The position numbers were made by a program, and so were the translations under genes. 64,000 bases of DNA. It comes from JAIBJN01 sp963775625 (GTDB lineage: Bacteria > Actinomycetota > Thermoleophilia > Gaiellales > Gaiellaceae). The notes beneath the pieces are model-generated. The model was given only the letters and a program-made list of their open reading frames with translations. It did no database searches and was not told where the DNA came from. The stretch is from assembly GCA_963775625.1 (NCBI GenBank), contig CAVZJM010000002.1, positions 372,001-436,000 on the forward strand, given 5' to 3'. How positions within the stretch are numbered: position 1 is the first letter of the stretch; every line of letters begins with the position of its first letter. Shown here piece by piece: positions 7,153 through 18,356 of the stretch.

Positions 7153-9336
7153 ACGACGGCGCGGCTGCGGTTCAGACCGTCGTCTGTAGCGACGATGCGC
7201 ACGACCCTCGCGCGGAGCGGCCGCCGGATCAGCACCGTGCCCGCAGGGCGCTCCACGACGAAGCTGCCGCCGTCACGCCACGTCTTCCGGCCGTACCAAA
7301 CCTGCAGCCGAGCGCCCTCGCTGAGGCGGAGGCGGAGCCGCGTGATTCCGTTCGCCCTCCGGAGCGACAGGACCCGGACGACGGGCGGCCTGGTGTCGAG
7401 CTCGACCGGCCGGGAGAGCTTCCGCGTCCCGAACGAGGTCGTCGCGAGGACGACGGCCGTCACCTCTCCGTCCGCGACGCGGGCCCCGTGCGCACGCCCG
7501 TTCCAGTCGACGCTCTGGGCGCCGGCCCCTTGCGACTGGTCGAGCACCGTTCGGAGAACGACCCCGCCGCGACGGATCTGAACGCGCACGGCAGCCGTCC
7601 GGGTCAGGCGGTAGCCGACCTGGAGCGTGTCGGCGCCGCCGTCGCCGTTGGGCGAGACCACCGCGGGGAGCGCTGAGAGGCCGCCGAGCGTCCGGTCGAC
7701 GACGACCGTCCTCCGACGCTCGACCTGCTCGACCCCGGCTTGCGCCGAGACCTCGATCCGGTAGCGCCCGTCCGGGACGAGAGCCCCGCCGCTCGTCGTC
7801 CCGTCCCAGCTCACTCTCCGCGGGCCGGCTGCGCGCAGGGAGCTCGCCAGCAGCGTTCGAACGCTGTTGCCGGTCGTGACGCTCACGACGTCGGCGCCGA
7901 GGACCGCGCGCCGGTTGAGCCTGAAGCGAACGGTGGTGTGCTCGCCGTTCCCGTCGCCGTTGGGGGTCACCGCGTGGGGCGAGGCCCTCAGTCGGGTGAG
8001 GGCCAGCGGTGGCGGGCCGGGGACCGGCAGCGTCGAGGGCCTCACGCTCGAGCCGGCGCTGATGGTGTAGGTGTAGGCGGCGATCGGCACGGCGCTGCGC
8101 GTCCCAGGCCCAGTCGACGGCTGTCCCACTGCCCGAGCCCGAGGCGACCACGGTGCCGACGGCATCCTTCACTTCCACGGTCCAGGGGAGCGCTTCGGAG
8201 AGCCGGGCGGTGAAGCGGACGGGCCCGCCGACACCACCGTCTGCCTCCGGGCTCCAGAGCTTCGGCAGGCCGATGCGCGTCACCCGCCGCGCGATCGACC
8301 TGAGGAGGCCGTAGATCCTGTTGCCCGGACAGCTCGTGAGGCTCGTGTCGCGATGACCCGAGACCGCTCGGAGCCGGGCGGACGCGCCGACGGGATAACG
8401 GGAGCTCCCGCCGGACACCGCGTCCCAACGGCCGCGGGGATAGACGTGGCCCACGTCGAGACGCCAGGCGAGGAGCCTCTGGAGCGCTCTTCTCGCCGCG
8501 GCGGAGAGGGACGTGGACTCGTAGATCCCGATGACCGCGACCCCCACGCTGCCGGTGTTGAAGCCACCCGCATGGGCTCCGACCACGTTCTGGGTGATCC
8601 CGCCGCCCCGGCCTTCGAACACGCGGCCGTACTTGTCGACGAGGAAGTTGTAGCCGATGTCGTCCCAGCCGTTTCCGACCACGTGATAGCGCTGGATCCC
8701 GCGGACGATCGCGGCCGACTCGGCGGCCGAATAGCTGTTCGAGCCGGCGGTGTGATGGACGGTCGCGAACCGGAGCCGCGTGGCGATCGCCGGCGCACCC
8801 CGGACGATCGACTCGTCGGCATCCCAGCCCGCACGACGGGTGATCGACGGCCGCGCCACCGGACCGGCACGCGCCACTGCGGTGCCTGCGTCCGTCCGGG
8901 AGGAGACCGCGCGCGTGCGATCCGCAGCGGTCACACGGCTGTCGACGAAGAAGGCCCGCACGCGGGAGACGTGGCCCGAGACGCGGTACTGCACCCAGCG
9001 CGCAGGGCCCGTCCACCAGGGGCTCCCGATCCGCCAGCCGGCCTGCCGGTCGAGCTCGTCGCTCCCGGCGTCGGGCATATCCTCGGCTTCCGGCTGGGCG
9101 GGTCGCCAGGGCCCGTAGTGGCCGGGTCGCGCCGCGGTCCTGAACCAGACCCGGCCGGAGCCCTGCCAGTGGATCCCGATCATCGTGAAGGCCAGCGGCG
9201 CCGGCCGGGCCGCCGAGGTCCGGGCAGCGTCGAGTGGCACGTCGCGCGCGACGACGCGGACGTCCTGGGCGGTCGCGGTGCCGGGCGCAAGCGCGGCGAA
9301 CGCGACCACGAGCATGAGCGGGCGGCGGAGGCTCAT
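7137..9336 (-). pseudogene. Secreted PGRP-type N-acetylmuramoyl-L-alanine amidase with FlgD-like Ig repeats, interrupted by a frameshift
   Basis: The N-terminal part (9336 to about 8100) has a signal peptide starting MSLRRPLMLVVAF and ending near GTATAQ, then an amidase_2/PGRP domain with zinc ligands in VHHTAGSN, SGHRDT and TSCPG. The C-terminal part (about 8099 to 7137, a different frame) continues the same protein through VPIAAYTYTISAG and two further FlgD-type Ig modules (each opening with SPNGDG or TPNGDG, then WDG or WNG). The break falls at GACGCGCAGCGCC near 8094-8103, within the first such module. Skipping one base, or restoring two (GC), rejoins the frames. The intact gene would be a cell-wall hydrolase of about 730 residues. 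It may be a sequencing indel or a real lesion. ATG at 9336 is chosen for the signal peptide and an upstream GAAGGAG. Confidence 0.8.
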
Positions 9337-9425
9337 CGGGGCGGCGGGCTCCTTCGGTACCGAAGCAGAGGACTCCTTCGTCCTCAAGGGCATCGGCAGC
9401 ACGCTGATAGAATCTTTACACCGAA

Positions 9426-10754
9426 GTGCTGCGCTTGCGGGGTTTTTTCTGCGCTTCCATCCTCCTCGTGGCCGTGCTCGCGCTCGCAGGAGGCGCGACC
9501 GCCCAGGAGACGGTGCCGCGCGTCCTCGCGGTCGAGCTCGAGAACGACATCAACCCGGTCACGCAGGAGTACGTCACCGACGCGATCGAGCGGGGCGAGC
9601 GAGAGGGCTACGACGCCGTCGTGATCCAGCTGGACACGCCAGGCGGGCTCGACTCCGCGATGCGCGAGATCATCAAGAAGGAGCTCGACGCGGACGTTCC
9701 GGTGGTCGTCTACGTCTCCCCGTCGGGCTCGCGCGCCGCCTCCGCAGGCGCCTTCATCACGCTCGCCGCCGACGTCGCCGCGATGGCGCCGGGGACGAAC
9801 ATCGGCTCCTCGACGCCGGTCGCGGTCGGCGGCGGCGAGATCCCCGCCGATCTGCGCCGCAAGGTCGTCAACGACGCCGCCGCGTACGCGCGCGAGCTGG
9901 CCGAGATCCACGGCCGGAACGGCGACTGGGCCGAGCAGGCGGTGCGCTCGGCCTCCAACCTCGGCGCGCAGGAGGCGCTCGAGCAGAACGTCGTCGACGT
10001 GGTGGCTCCCGACCTCCCGACCCTGCTCGAGGAGATCGACGGCATGCGCACCGAGCCGAAGGGCTTCGTGCTGAACACGGCCGGCGCCACGGTCGATCAG
10101 GTCGAGATGTCCCTCTGGAAGCGCATCCTGGACACCCTGGTCGACCCGAACCTCATCGTCCTGCTCATGTCGATCGGGGTGCTCGGGATCACGATCGAGA
10201 TCCTGAACCCCGGGCTCATCCTGCCCGGCACGGTCGGGGTCATCGCCCTGATCGTCGGCCTCTTCGGCCTCCAGGTGCTCCCGGTGAGCTGGGCCGGCGT
10301 CCTGCTCATGCTCCTGGCTGTCGGCTTCTTCGCCGCCGAGGCCTTCGTTCCGAGCCACGGCGCGCTGGCGCTGGCCGGGGCGATCAGCTTCGTCGTGGGC
10401 GCGCTCATGCTCTTCGACCCTGCAGGCGAGGGGTACCAGGTCTCCATCTGGGTCGCGCTGGCCGTCGGCGGGACGCTCGCGCTCGTCACCGCGATCGTGG
10501 CGACCAAGGTGATCCGCGCGCGGCGGGCTCCCACCAAGACCGGCCGCGAGGAGATGGTCGGTGAGATCGGGGTCGTCAGGAGCGCGATTGCGCCGTCCGG
10601 CCTCGTCAACGTGCACGGGGAGATCTGGAAGGCGCACACCGACGGCGAGCCGCTCGCCACGGGGGAGTATGTGCGGGTCCAGGCCATCGGCGAGGACCTC
10701 GTGCTCGACGTGGCGCGGGCCGAGGAGCCCGCGGCTGTCGCCGCCTCCTCGTAG
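9426..10754 (+). CDS. NfeD family membrane-bound serine protease (ClpP-class) with C-terminal OB domain
   Basis: 442 residues from GTG 9426. A signal or anchor segment (FFCASILLVAVLALAGGATA) is followed by a ClpP/crotonase-fold domain: VIQLDTPGGLDSAMREI, then SPSGSRAASAGAFI carrying the candidate nucleophile Ser. Four or so hydrophobic segments follow between about residues 235 and 355, and a C-terminal NfeD OB-fold (EMVGEIGVVRSAIAPSG, VHGEIWKAHTDG) closes the protein. It is followed 30 bp later by a slipin gene, the classic NfeD-stomatin pair known from Pyrococcus, where NfeD cleaves the stomatin partner. A TAGAAT hexamer lies 12 bp before the start. Confidence 0.88.
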   Translation: MLRLRGFFCASILLVAVLALAGGATAQETVPRVLAVELENDINPVTQEYVTDAIERGEREGYDAVVIQLDTPGGLDSAMREIIKKELDADVPVVVYVSPSGSRAASAGAFITLAADVAAMAPGTNIGSSTPVAVGGGEIPADLRRKVVNDAAAYARELAEIHGRNGDWAEQAVRSASNLGAQEALEQNVVDVVAPDLPTLLEEIDGMRTEPKGFVLNTAGATVDQVEMSLWKRILDTLVDPNLIVLLMSIGVLGITIEILNPGLILPGTVGVIALIVGLFGLQVLPVSWAGVLLMLLAVGFFAAEAFVPSHGALALAGAISFVVGALMLFDPAGEGYQVSIWVALAVGGTLALVTAIVATKVIRARRAPTKTGREEMVGEIGVVRSAIAPSGLVNVHGEIWKAHTDGEPLATGEYVRVQAIGEDLVLDVARAEEPAAVAASS

Positions 10755-10784
10755 GATGCCCTCGACCGGCCCGAAAGGAGCCCG

Positions 10785-11555
10785 ATGAACGTCGCCCTGA
10801 TCGCCGTCGCCGCCGTCGTTGTCATCCTGGTCCTCCTGCTCGCGCTGTCGGTGCGGGTGGCGCGAGAGTACGAGCGAGGCGTGATCTTCCGGCTCGGCCG
10901 GCTGCACTCGCCGCCGAAGGGGCCCGGGCTCTTCCTGCTCATCCCCATCATCGACAAGATGGTGCGCGTCGACCTGCGCACGGTGACATTGAACATCCCG
11001 CCGCAGGAGGTGATCACGAAGGACAACGTGCCCGTGCGGGTGAACGCGGTCGCGTACTTCAGGATCATCGACCCGGAGCGCGCGATCGTGCAGGTCGAGA
11101 ACTACATGGTCGCCACGTCGCAGATCGCGCAGACGACGTTGCGGAGTGTCCTCGGCCAGCACGTCCTCGACGAACTCCTCTCGGAGCGGGACAAGATCAA
11201 CACGATCCTCCAGGAGATCATCGACGAGGCCACGTCGCCCTGGGGCATCAAGGTCTCCATCGTGGAGGTGAAGGACGTCGAGATCCCGACCGGGATGCAG
11301 CGGGCGATGGCGCGCCAGGCAGAGGCCGAGCGCGAGCGGCGCGCGAAGGTGATCGCGTCCGAGGGCGAGTTCCAGGCCTCCGAGCGCCTGAAGGACGCGG
11401 CGAACGTGATGTCGGCGAACCCGATCGCGCTCCAGCTCCGCTACCTGCAGACGATCCTCGAGATGAGCTCCGAGCGGGCGACCATCATGGTCCTGCCGCT
11501 CCCGATCGACGTGCTGTCGCCCTTCCTGGGCAAGGGCACCGACACGGCAGGCTGA
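10785..11555 (+). CDS. Slipin / stomatin-like SPFH-domain membrane protein
   Basis: 256 residues. A single N-terminal membrane segment (MNVALIAVAAVVVILVLLLA) is followed by a prohibitin/SPFH domain: REYERGVIFRLGRL, PPKGPGLFLLIP, then the coiled-coil region rich in Ala and Glu (RQAEAERERRAKVIASEGEFQ split over about residues 178-205). A strong ribosome site (AAAGGAG) lies 5 bp before ATG. The pairing with nfeD implies a membrane scaffolding or protease-partner role. Its stop codon forms a CTGA overlap with the next gene's inferred start. Confidence 0.92.
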   Translation: MNVALIAVAAVVVILVLLLALSVRVAREYERGVIFRLGRLHSPPKGPGLFLLIPIIDKMVRVDLRTVTLNIPPQEVITKDNVPVRVNAVAYFRIIDPERAIVQVENYMVATSQIAQTTLRSVLGQHVLDELLSERDKINTILQEIIDEATSPWGIKVSIVEVKDVEIPTGMQRAMARQAEAERERRAKVIASEGEFQASERLKDAANVMSANPIALQLRYLQTILEMSSERATIMVLPLPIDVLSPFLGKGTDTAG

Positions 11556-12520
11556 CGGAAAGCCATTCTCCCCCCGAGCTCCGTCACGACCCGGTCTCGG
11601 GGCGGTGGGTGGTGGTGGCGCCTTCACGGGCACGCCGCCCGGGCGCGCCGCGCGCGGAGCTGGCGGCAGAGGACGAGGATCCGGCCGACTGCCCGTTCGA
11701 CGAGGGGCGGGAGGCGGCCACTCCACCCGAGACCTTCGCCATCGGGCCGCCGGGGAGGGCCCCGGACACGCCCGGATGGCGGGTTCGCGTCGTTCCCAAC
11801 AAGTTCCCCGCATTCGGGCCGTGGCCGCGCTCCGGTGACCGCGCCGACGGGCTCTTCGCCCGCCGGGCCGCCGTCGGAAGGCAGGAGGTCGTCGTCCACT
11901 CCCCGCGGCACGTGCGGACGCTCGCCGACCTCGGCAGCCGGGAGCTCGAGCTCGTCGCCGAGGTCTGGCAGGCGCGAGCAAGCGCCGCGCGAGAAGCGGG
12001 GTTCCCGTACGTCCACGCTCTCGTGAACGAAGGGGCCGGGGCGGGCGCAAGCCTCGCACACAGCCACTCTCAGCTCGTCTGGCTCGAGCAGGAGCCACCG
12101 CTCGTGGCCCAGGAGCGAGCGGCGCGAGACGCCGGCGGCGGCTGCCTCCTCTGCCGTGTCCTCGCGGAGGAGCAAGAGCAGCGCATCCGCGTCGTCGAGG
12201 AGCGGGAGGGACTGATCCTGCTCTGCCCCTTCGCCGGCCGGCAACCCTACGAGCTGCTCGCGGCCCCGCTCGACTGCGAGGCCGACCCCTTTACGAGCGA
12301 GCGACTCGGCGAGACGCTGGCCCTGACGGCCGAGGGCATCCGCCGGATCCGGATTGCCGAGGGCCGGGTGGCCCTGAACCTCTGGCTCCACGCCGGCGGG
12401 CACTGGCACATCGAGGTGCTTCCGCGGATCGGCGTCCTCGCAGGCATCGAGCTCGGCGCCGGCTACTTCGTCAACACGCTCGCCCCGGAGTCGGCCGCCG
12501 GAGTCCTCCGCGAGTCGTAG
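11552..12520 (+). CDS. Galactose-1-phosphate uridylyltransferase-like HIT-superfamily nucleotidyltransferase, probable CTG start
   Basis: 322 residues if started at CTG 11552. The GalT opening ELRHDPVSGRWVVVAPSRARRP, a CPF zinc-site-like motif, the strand VRVVPNKFPAF and the active-site motif AHSHSQLVWL (HxHxQ) are present. A second HIT-like half has CLLCRVL and the closing HAGGHWHIEVLPR. In this frame there is no ATG, GTG or TTG before the conserved start; the first GTG (11609) would delete ELRHDPVSGRW. CTG 11552 overlaps the slipin stop as CTGA. Known family members use UDP-glucose and galactose-1-phosphate, but no other galactose genes are nearby, so the true substrate is uncertain. Confidence 0.82.
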   Translation: MTESHSPPELRHDPVSGRWVVVAPSRARRPGAPRAELAAEDEDPADCPFDEGREAATPPETFAIGPPGRAPDTPGWRVRVVPNKFPAFGPWPRSGDRADGLFARRAAVGRQEVVVHSPRHVRTLADLGSRELELVAEVWQARASAAREAGFPYVHALVNEGAGAGASLAHSHSQLVWLEQEPPLVAQERAARDAGGGCLLCRVLAEEQEQRIRVVEEREGLILLCPFAGRQPYELLAAPLDCEADPFTSERLGETLALTAEGIRRIRIAEGRVALNLWLHAGGHWHIEVLPRIGVLAGIELGAGYFVNTLAPESAAGVLRES

Positions 12521-12523
12521 CCC

Positions 12524-12832
12524 TCAGTTCCGCCGCGGCACCCTCGGCGCCTTGGCCGCCTTGAAGCGGTCGGCGGCCTCGATCGCAGCCTGCAGGGAGA
12601 GGCCTCTGTCCTTGCCCTGCTTGATCAGGAGCACCGTCTCCAGCGCGTCCAGGGTGTAGAGCCGCTGCTTCTTCCCCTTCGTCGGGATGCGGGCACGGGT
12701 CGTCCAGTAGTCGAGCTGCGTCCTGGAGACGCCGGCCGCATGGCAGACCTGCCCGAGCGAGAGCTCCAGCTTCCGCAGATGGCGCATCACGTCCACCGGC
12801 TCGAGTAGCTCCTCGGGACGCCGCGCGGCCAC
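12524..12832 (-). CDS. MerR-like helix-turn-helix protein
   Basis: 102 residues. A winged HTH of MerR type occupies residues 20-75: LSLGQVCHAAGVSRTQLDYWTTRARIPT (helix-turn-helix), KGKKQRLYTLDALETVLLIK, then a short helix GLSLQAAIEAADRF. There is no effector domain and no long coiled coil. It follows gyrA; if the gyrA 3' frameshift is repaired, gyrA ends at 12840 and this gene starts 7 bp later, a usual operon spacing. It is convergent with the galT-like gene. Its target is unknown. Confidence 0.8.
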   Translation of the reverse strand: MAARRPEELLEPVDVMRHLRKLELSLGQVCHAAGVSRTQLDYWTTRARIPTKGKKQRLYTLDALETVLLIKQGKDRGLSLQAAIEAADRFKAAKAPRVPRRN

Positions 12833-15363
12833 GGCCCGGTTATTCGGCCGGCTCGGGGGCGGCGCCGTTCTCGGTCACCGGGCACCTCCGGAGCGCCGAT
12901 CGCATCCTCGTCCTGCTCGACCACCCGCGCGAGCGTCGAGACCCGCTCGCCCTTGCGGGGCCGCATGACGATGACGCCCTGCGTGGCGCGCCCGCTCTGC
13001 TTGATGCCGTCGGCAGGGATGCGGATGACCGTGCCTCCCGTCGAGATCAGCATCACCTGGTCTCCCTCCCGGACGACGAGCGCCCCGGCCAGCTGGCCGC
13101 GCGCCTCGGTGAGCTGGACGGTCTTGACGCCGAGCCCGCCCCGCCCCTTGACGGGGTACTGGTCGATCCGGGTCCGCTTTCCGAAGCCGTTCATCGTCAC
13201 GACCAGCAGATCAGCGTCGTTCCTCGCGATGTCGGCGGCGATCACCTCGTCCCCCTTGCGCAGGCGCATGCCGGCGACGCCTGACGTCGCGCGTCCCATC
13301 GGCCGCGCCAGCTTCTCGTTGAAGCGGATCGCCTGGCCCTTGCGAGAGACCATGAGGATGTCGTCGTCGCCGGAGGAGTGCAGGACGCCGACGAGCTCGT
13401 CGCCGTCGCGCAGCTTGATCGCGATGATCCCGTCCGCCTTCAGCGGGGTGTTGTACTCCAGGAAACGCGTCTTCTTCACGAGCCCCTTCTTCGTCACCGC
13501 CGTCAGGTACTCCGCATCCTTGAAGTCGCGGGTGGCGATGACCGCGCGGATCGTCTCCGTCTGCTGGAAGGGGAGCAGGTTGACGATGGCCCGCCCCTTC
13601 GATTGGCGGGAGCCGAGCGGCAGCTCGTGCACCTTGAGCCGATAGACCTTCCCGACGGAGGTGAAGAAGAGCAGGTAGTCGTGGGTCGAGGCGACGAAGA
13701 GGTGCTCGATGTAGTCCTCGTCCTTCAGATCCATGCCCATGACGCCGATGCCGCCTCGCCGCTGCTCCCGGTATGTGGTCACGGGCAGGCGCTTCACATA
13801 GCCGGAGCGCGTGATCGCGATGACCATGTCCTCCTCCGCGATCAGATCCTCGAGCTCGAGCTCCTCCTCGGCTACCGCGATCTCCGTGCGCCGGTCATCG
13901 CCGCGACCGTAGATCTCCTTGATCTCGAGCAGCTCCTCACGGATGAGGGTGTCGATGCGGGCTGGATCGCCGAGTATCGACCGCAGCTCGGCGATCCGCT
14001 CCTGGAGGTCGGCGAACTCGTCTTCGATCTCCTTTCGCGCGAGCCCGGTGAGGCGGGCGAGCCTGAGGTCGAGGATCGCCTGGGCCTGGATCTCCGAAAG
14101 CCCGAAGCGCTCCTGGAGGCCCGAGCGCGCCGCGTCGGTGTCGGCCGAGCCGCGGATGAGGGCGATGACCTCGTCGAGGTTGTCCAGGGCGATCAGGTAG
14201 CCCTGGAGGACGTGCGCGCGCTCCTCGGCCCGTCGCAGCTCGTGCTTCGATCGGCGCGTCACGACCTCGCGCTGGTAGCGCAGGTACTCCTGGACGAGCT
14301 CGAACAGCGAGAGGGTGCGCGGCACCCCGTCCACGAGGGCGACGGCGTTGTAGCCGAACGTCGTCTGGAGCTGGGTGTGCTTGAAGAGCTTGTTGAGGGC
14401 GACGTACGGAGCCGCGTCCCGCTTGAGCTCGATCTGGATCCGCATCCCCGTCCGGTCGGAGTGGTCCTGCAGGTCGGAGATCTCGGTGAGGACCTTGTCC
14501 TGGACCAGGTCGGCGATCTTCGCGATGACGCCGTTCTCGCCGCCCTTCTTCACCCCGTACGGGAGCTCGGTGACGATGACCGCCGACTTGCCGCCCCGGA
14601 GCTCCTCGACGTGGGCGCGGGCGCGCATGACGATCCTGCCGCGGCCCGTTCGGTAGGCATCGCGGATCCCGGAACGGCCGATGACGTAGGCGCCCGTCGG
14701 AAAGTCCGGGCCCTTCACGTGCCTCATGAGCTCGTCCACGCCCGAGTCGGGCTTGTCGATCAGCTGAATGATCGCGTCGACGACCTCCGAGAGACGGTGC
14801 GGCGGGATGTTGGTCGCCATCCCGACCGCGATCCCCGCCGAGCCGTTCACGAGCAGGTTCGGGAACCGGCTCGGGAGGGTCAGCGGCTCGCGCCGCGACT
14901 CGTCGTAGTTCGGGACGTAATCGACGGTGTCGGCGTCGATGTCGCGCAGCATCTCGGTGGCGATGCGGGCGAGCCGGCACTCCGTATAGCGCATGGCGGC
15001 GGCGGAGTCGTCGTCGATGGAGCCGAAGTTCCCCTGGCCGTCGACGAGCGGATAGCGCAGCGAGAAGGGCTGCGCCAGGCGGACGAGCGTGTCATAGATC
15101 GCCGTGTCGCCGTGCGGGTGATAGTTGCCCATGACCGCGCCGACGACGTTCGCGGACTTCTTGTACGGGCGGTTCGGCTGCAGCCCGTTCTCGTGCATCG
15201 AATAGAGGACACGCCGGTGCACCGGCTTCAGCCCGTCGCGGACGTCGGGCAGCGCGCGGCCGACGATCACGGACATCGCGTAGTCGAGATAGCTCGAGCG
15301 CATCTCCTGCTCGAGCTCGCGGGGCTCGATCCGCCCCGGGCCCAGAACGCCGACCTCAGACAT
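12787..15363 (-). CDS. gyrA: DNA gyrase subunit A (C-terminal tail frame-altered)
   Basis: 858 residues as read. It is the breakage-reunion subunit of DNA gyrase. The winged-helix region contains the catalytic Tyr in AAMRYTECRL, preceded by the quinolone-resistance region HPHGDTAIYDT. The C-terminal beta-pinwheel carries the GyrA box QRRGGIG, which allows negative supercoiling. After DEDAIGAPEVP the read frame becomes Arg/Pro rich and runs 46 bp into the next gene. Removing one C at the CCC near 12880 gives VTENGAAPEPAE and a TAA at 12842-12840. The ATG at 15363 lies inside a 25-bp duplication of the gyrB 3' end. Confidence 0.96.
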   Translation of the reverse strand: MSEVGVLGPGRIEPRELEQEMRSSYLDYAMSVIVGRALPDVRDGLKPVHRRVLYSMHENGLQPNRPYKKSANVVGAVMGNYHPHGDTAIYDTLVRLAQPFSLRYPLVDGQGNFGSIDDDSAAAMRYTECRLARIATEMLRDIDADTVDYVPNYDESRREPLTLPSRFPNLLVNGSAGIAVGMATNIPPHRLSEVVDAIIQLIDKPDSGVDELMRHVKGPDFPTGAYVIGRSGIRDAYRTGRGRIVMRARAHVEELRGGKSAVIVTELPYGVKKGGENGVIAKIADLVQDKVLTEISDLQDHSDRTGMRIQIELKRDAAPYVALNKLFKHTQLQTTFGYNAVALVDGVPRTLSLFELVQEYLRYQREVVTRRSKHELRRAEERAHVLQGYLIALDNLDEVIALIRGSADTDAARSGLQERFGLSEIQAQAILDLRLARLTGLARKEIEDEFADLQERIAELRSILGDPARIDTLIREELLEIKEIYGRGDDRRTEIAVAEEELELEDLIAEEDMVIAITRSGYVKRLPVTTYREQRRGGIGVMGMDLKDEDYIEHLFVASTHDYLLFFTSVGKVYRLKVHELPLGSRQSKGRAIVNLLPFQQTETIRAVIATRDFKDAEYLTAVTKKGLVKKTRFLEYNTPLKADGIIAIKLRDGDELVGVLHSSGDDDILMVSRKGQAIRFNEKLARPMGRATSGVAGMRLRKGDEVIAADIARNDADLLVVTMNGFGKRTRIDQYPVKGRGGLGVKTVQLTEARGQLAGALVVREGDQVMLISTGGTVIRIPADGIKQSGRATQGVIVMRPRKGERVSTLARVVEQDEDAIGAPEVPGDRERRRPRAGRITGPWPRGVPRSYSSRWT

Positions 15364-15443
15364 CCAGGAAGCGCACGTCCTTTATCACGGGGGAACCCAG
15401 GGTTCCCCCGTGAGCCCCCTCCGTAAGCTGCGACGCGACTGCC

Positions 15444-15470
<27 letters not shown>
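15358..15470. repeat. 25-bp direct duplication of the gyrB 3' end enclosing a perfect hairpin
   Basis: The 25-bp sequence at 15446-15470 (end of gyrB) recurs with one mismatch at 15358-15382, 88 bp away, where it contains the gyrA start codon. On the minus strand both copies read KDVRFLDV followed by a stop. Between them lies a 63-bp unit with a perfect inverted repeat at 15385-15413 (arms TCACGGGGGAACC and GGTTCCCCCGTGA, 3-base loop). The layout looks like insertion of a small palindromic element with target duplication into an ancestral gyrB-gyrA overlap. Confidence 0.8.
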
Positions 15471-17834
<2,364 letters not shown>

Positions 17835-17840
17835 AAAAAA

Positions 17841-17862
17841 TCCCTGCTCACAGGGTATTTTT
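17841..17862 (-). terminator. Hairpin with T-runs on both sides immediately before gyrB
   Basis: On the gyrB strand the sequence reads AAAAATA-CCCTG-TGAG-CAGGG-ATTTTTT and then ATG. The 5-bp GC stem (17842-17846 with 17851-17855) is flanked by A and T runs, so it resembles an intrinsic terminator in either direction. The CAGGGA arm is also the only Shine-Dalgarno-like sequence for gyrB. It may terminate dnaA-dnaN-recF-dciA readthrough, attenuate gyrBA, or hide the ribosome site. Alternatively, TACCCT at 17857-17852 could be the gyrB -10 element. Confidence 0.45.
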
Positions 17863-17879
17863 GTCTGGATCTCAGTCTA

Positions 17880-18356
17880 TCAGAACGGCCGGTCGTCCGG
17901 GCGGCCTTCCGCCCCTGCCAGGCTGGCCGCGGCGGCGCGCTCAACAACGTCTCGGAGGTCGGGATCGGCGATGCTCGCGGCGATCTCCCGCCCGGCCGCG
18001 GCGGCCCTCGGGGACGGAATCGGCACAGGTCGTTCCGGAGGCTGCGCGGGCTCCGCGCCTGGCTCCGGTAGGCGCCCCGGCGCGAAGCGCAGGCGAGGTG
18101 GGGCGGCCGCTCCCAGCCGCTCCTCGAGGCGCGCGCGCACGGTGCCCTCGAGGTGGGTCAGCTCGAACGCCCAGGCGCTCGAGCTGGTGGCGACGTGGAG
18201 GGTGCGGTCGCGGCCGATCCGCGCCGGCCAGGCGTTGGCCGCGATCGCCGCGCCCACTGCGGCGGGCCAGGCCGCCACGACCTCCGTGATCGCCCCGCCC
18301 GGCCCGAGACGGCCGAGCTCCCGCTGGAGCTCGGAGCCGATGCGCTCGAGACTCAC
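17880..18356 (-). CDS. DUF721 / DciA-like protein
   Basis: 158 residues. The DUF721 core at the N-terminus (AWPAAVGAAIAANAWPARIGRDRTLHVATSSSAWAFEL, split over about residues 29-67) is the KH-like domain found in DciA, the ancestral loader of the DnaB helicase. A Pro/Arg/Ala-rich tail follows. The start GTG overlaps the recF stop (GTGA). Its position between recF and gyrB is the usual place of this family in actinobacteria. Helicase loading is established for proteobacterial and some actinobacterial homologues and is inferred here. Confidence 0.85.
   Translation of the reverse strand: MSLERIGSELQRELGRLGPGGAITEVVAAWPAAVGAAIAANAWPARIGRDRTLHVATSSSAWAFELTHLEGTVRARLEERLGAAAPPRLRFAPGRLPEPGAEPAQPPERPVPIPSPRAAAAGREIAASIADPDLRDVVERAAAASLAGAEGRPDDRPF

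Noticed and set aside
9384..12098. Very long open frame antisense to the nfeD, slipin and galT-like genes
   Set aside because: It is a GC-bias shadow: composition is Arg/His/Asp rich with no recognisable domain, and the plus-strand genes are clearly real.
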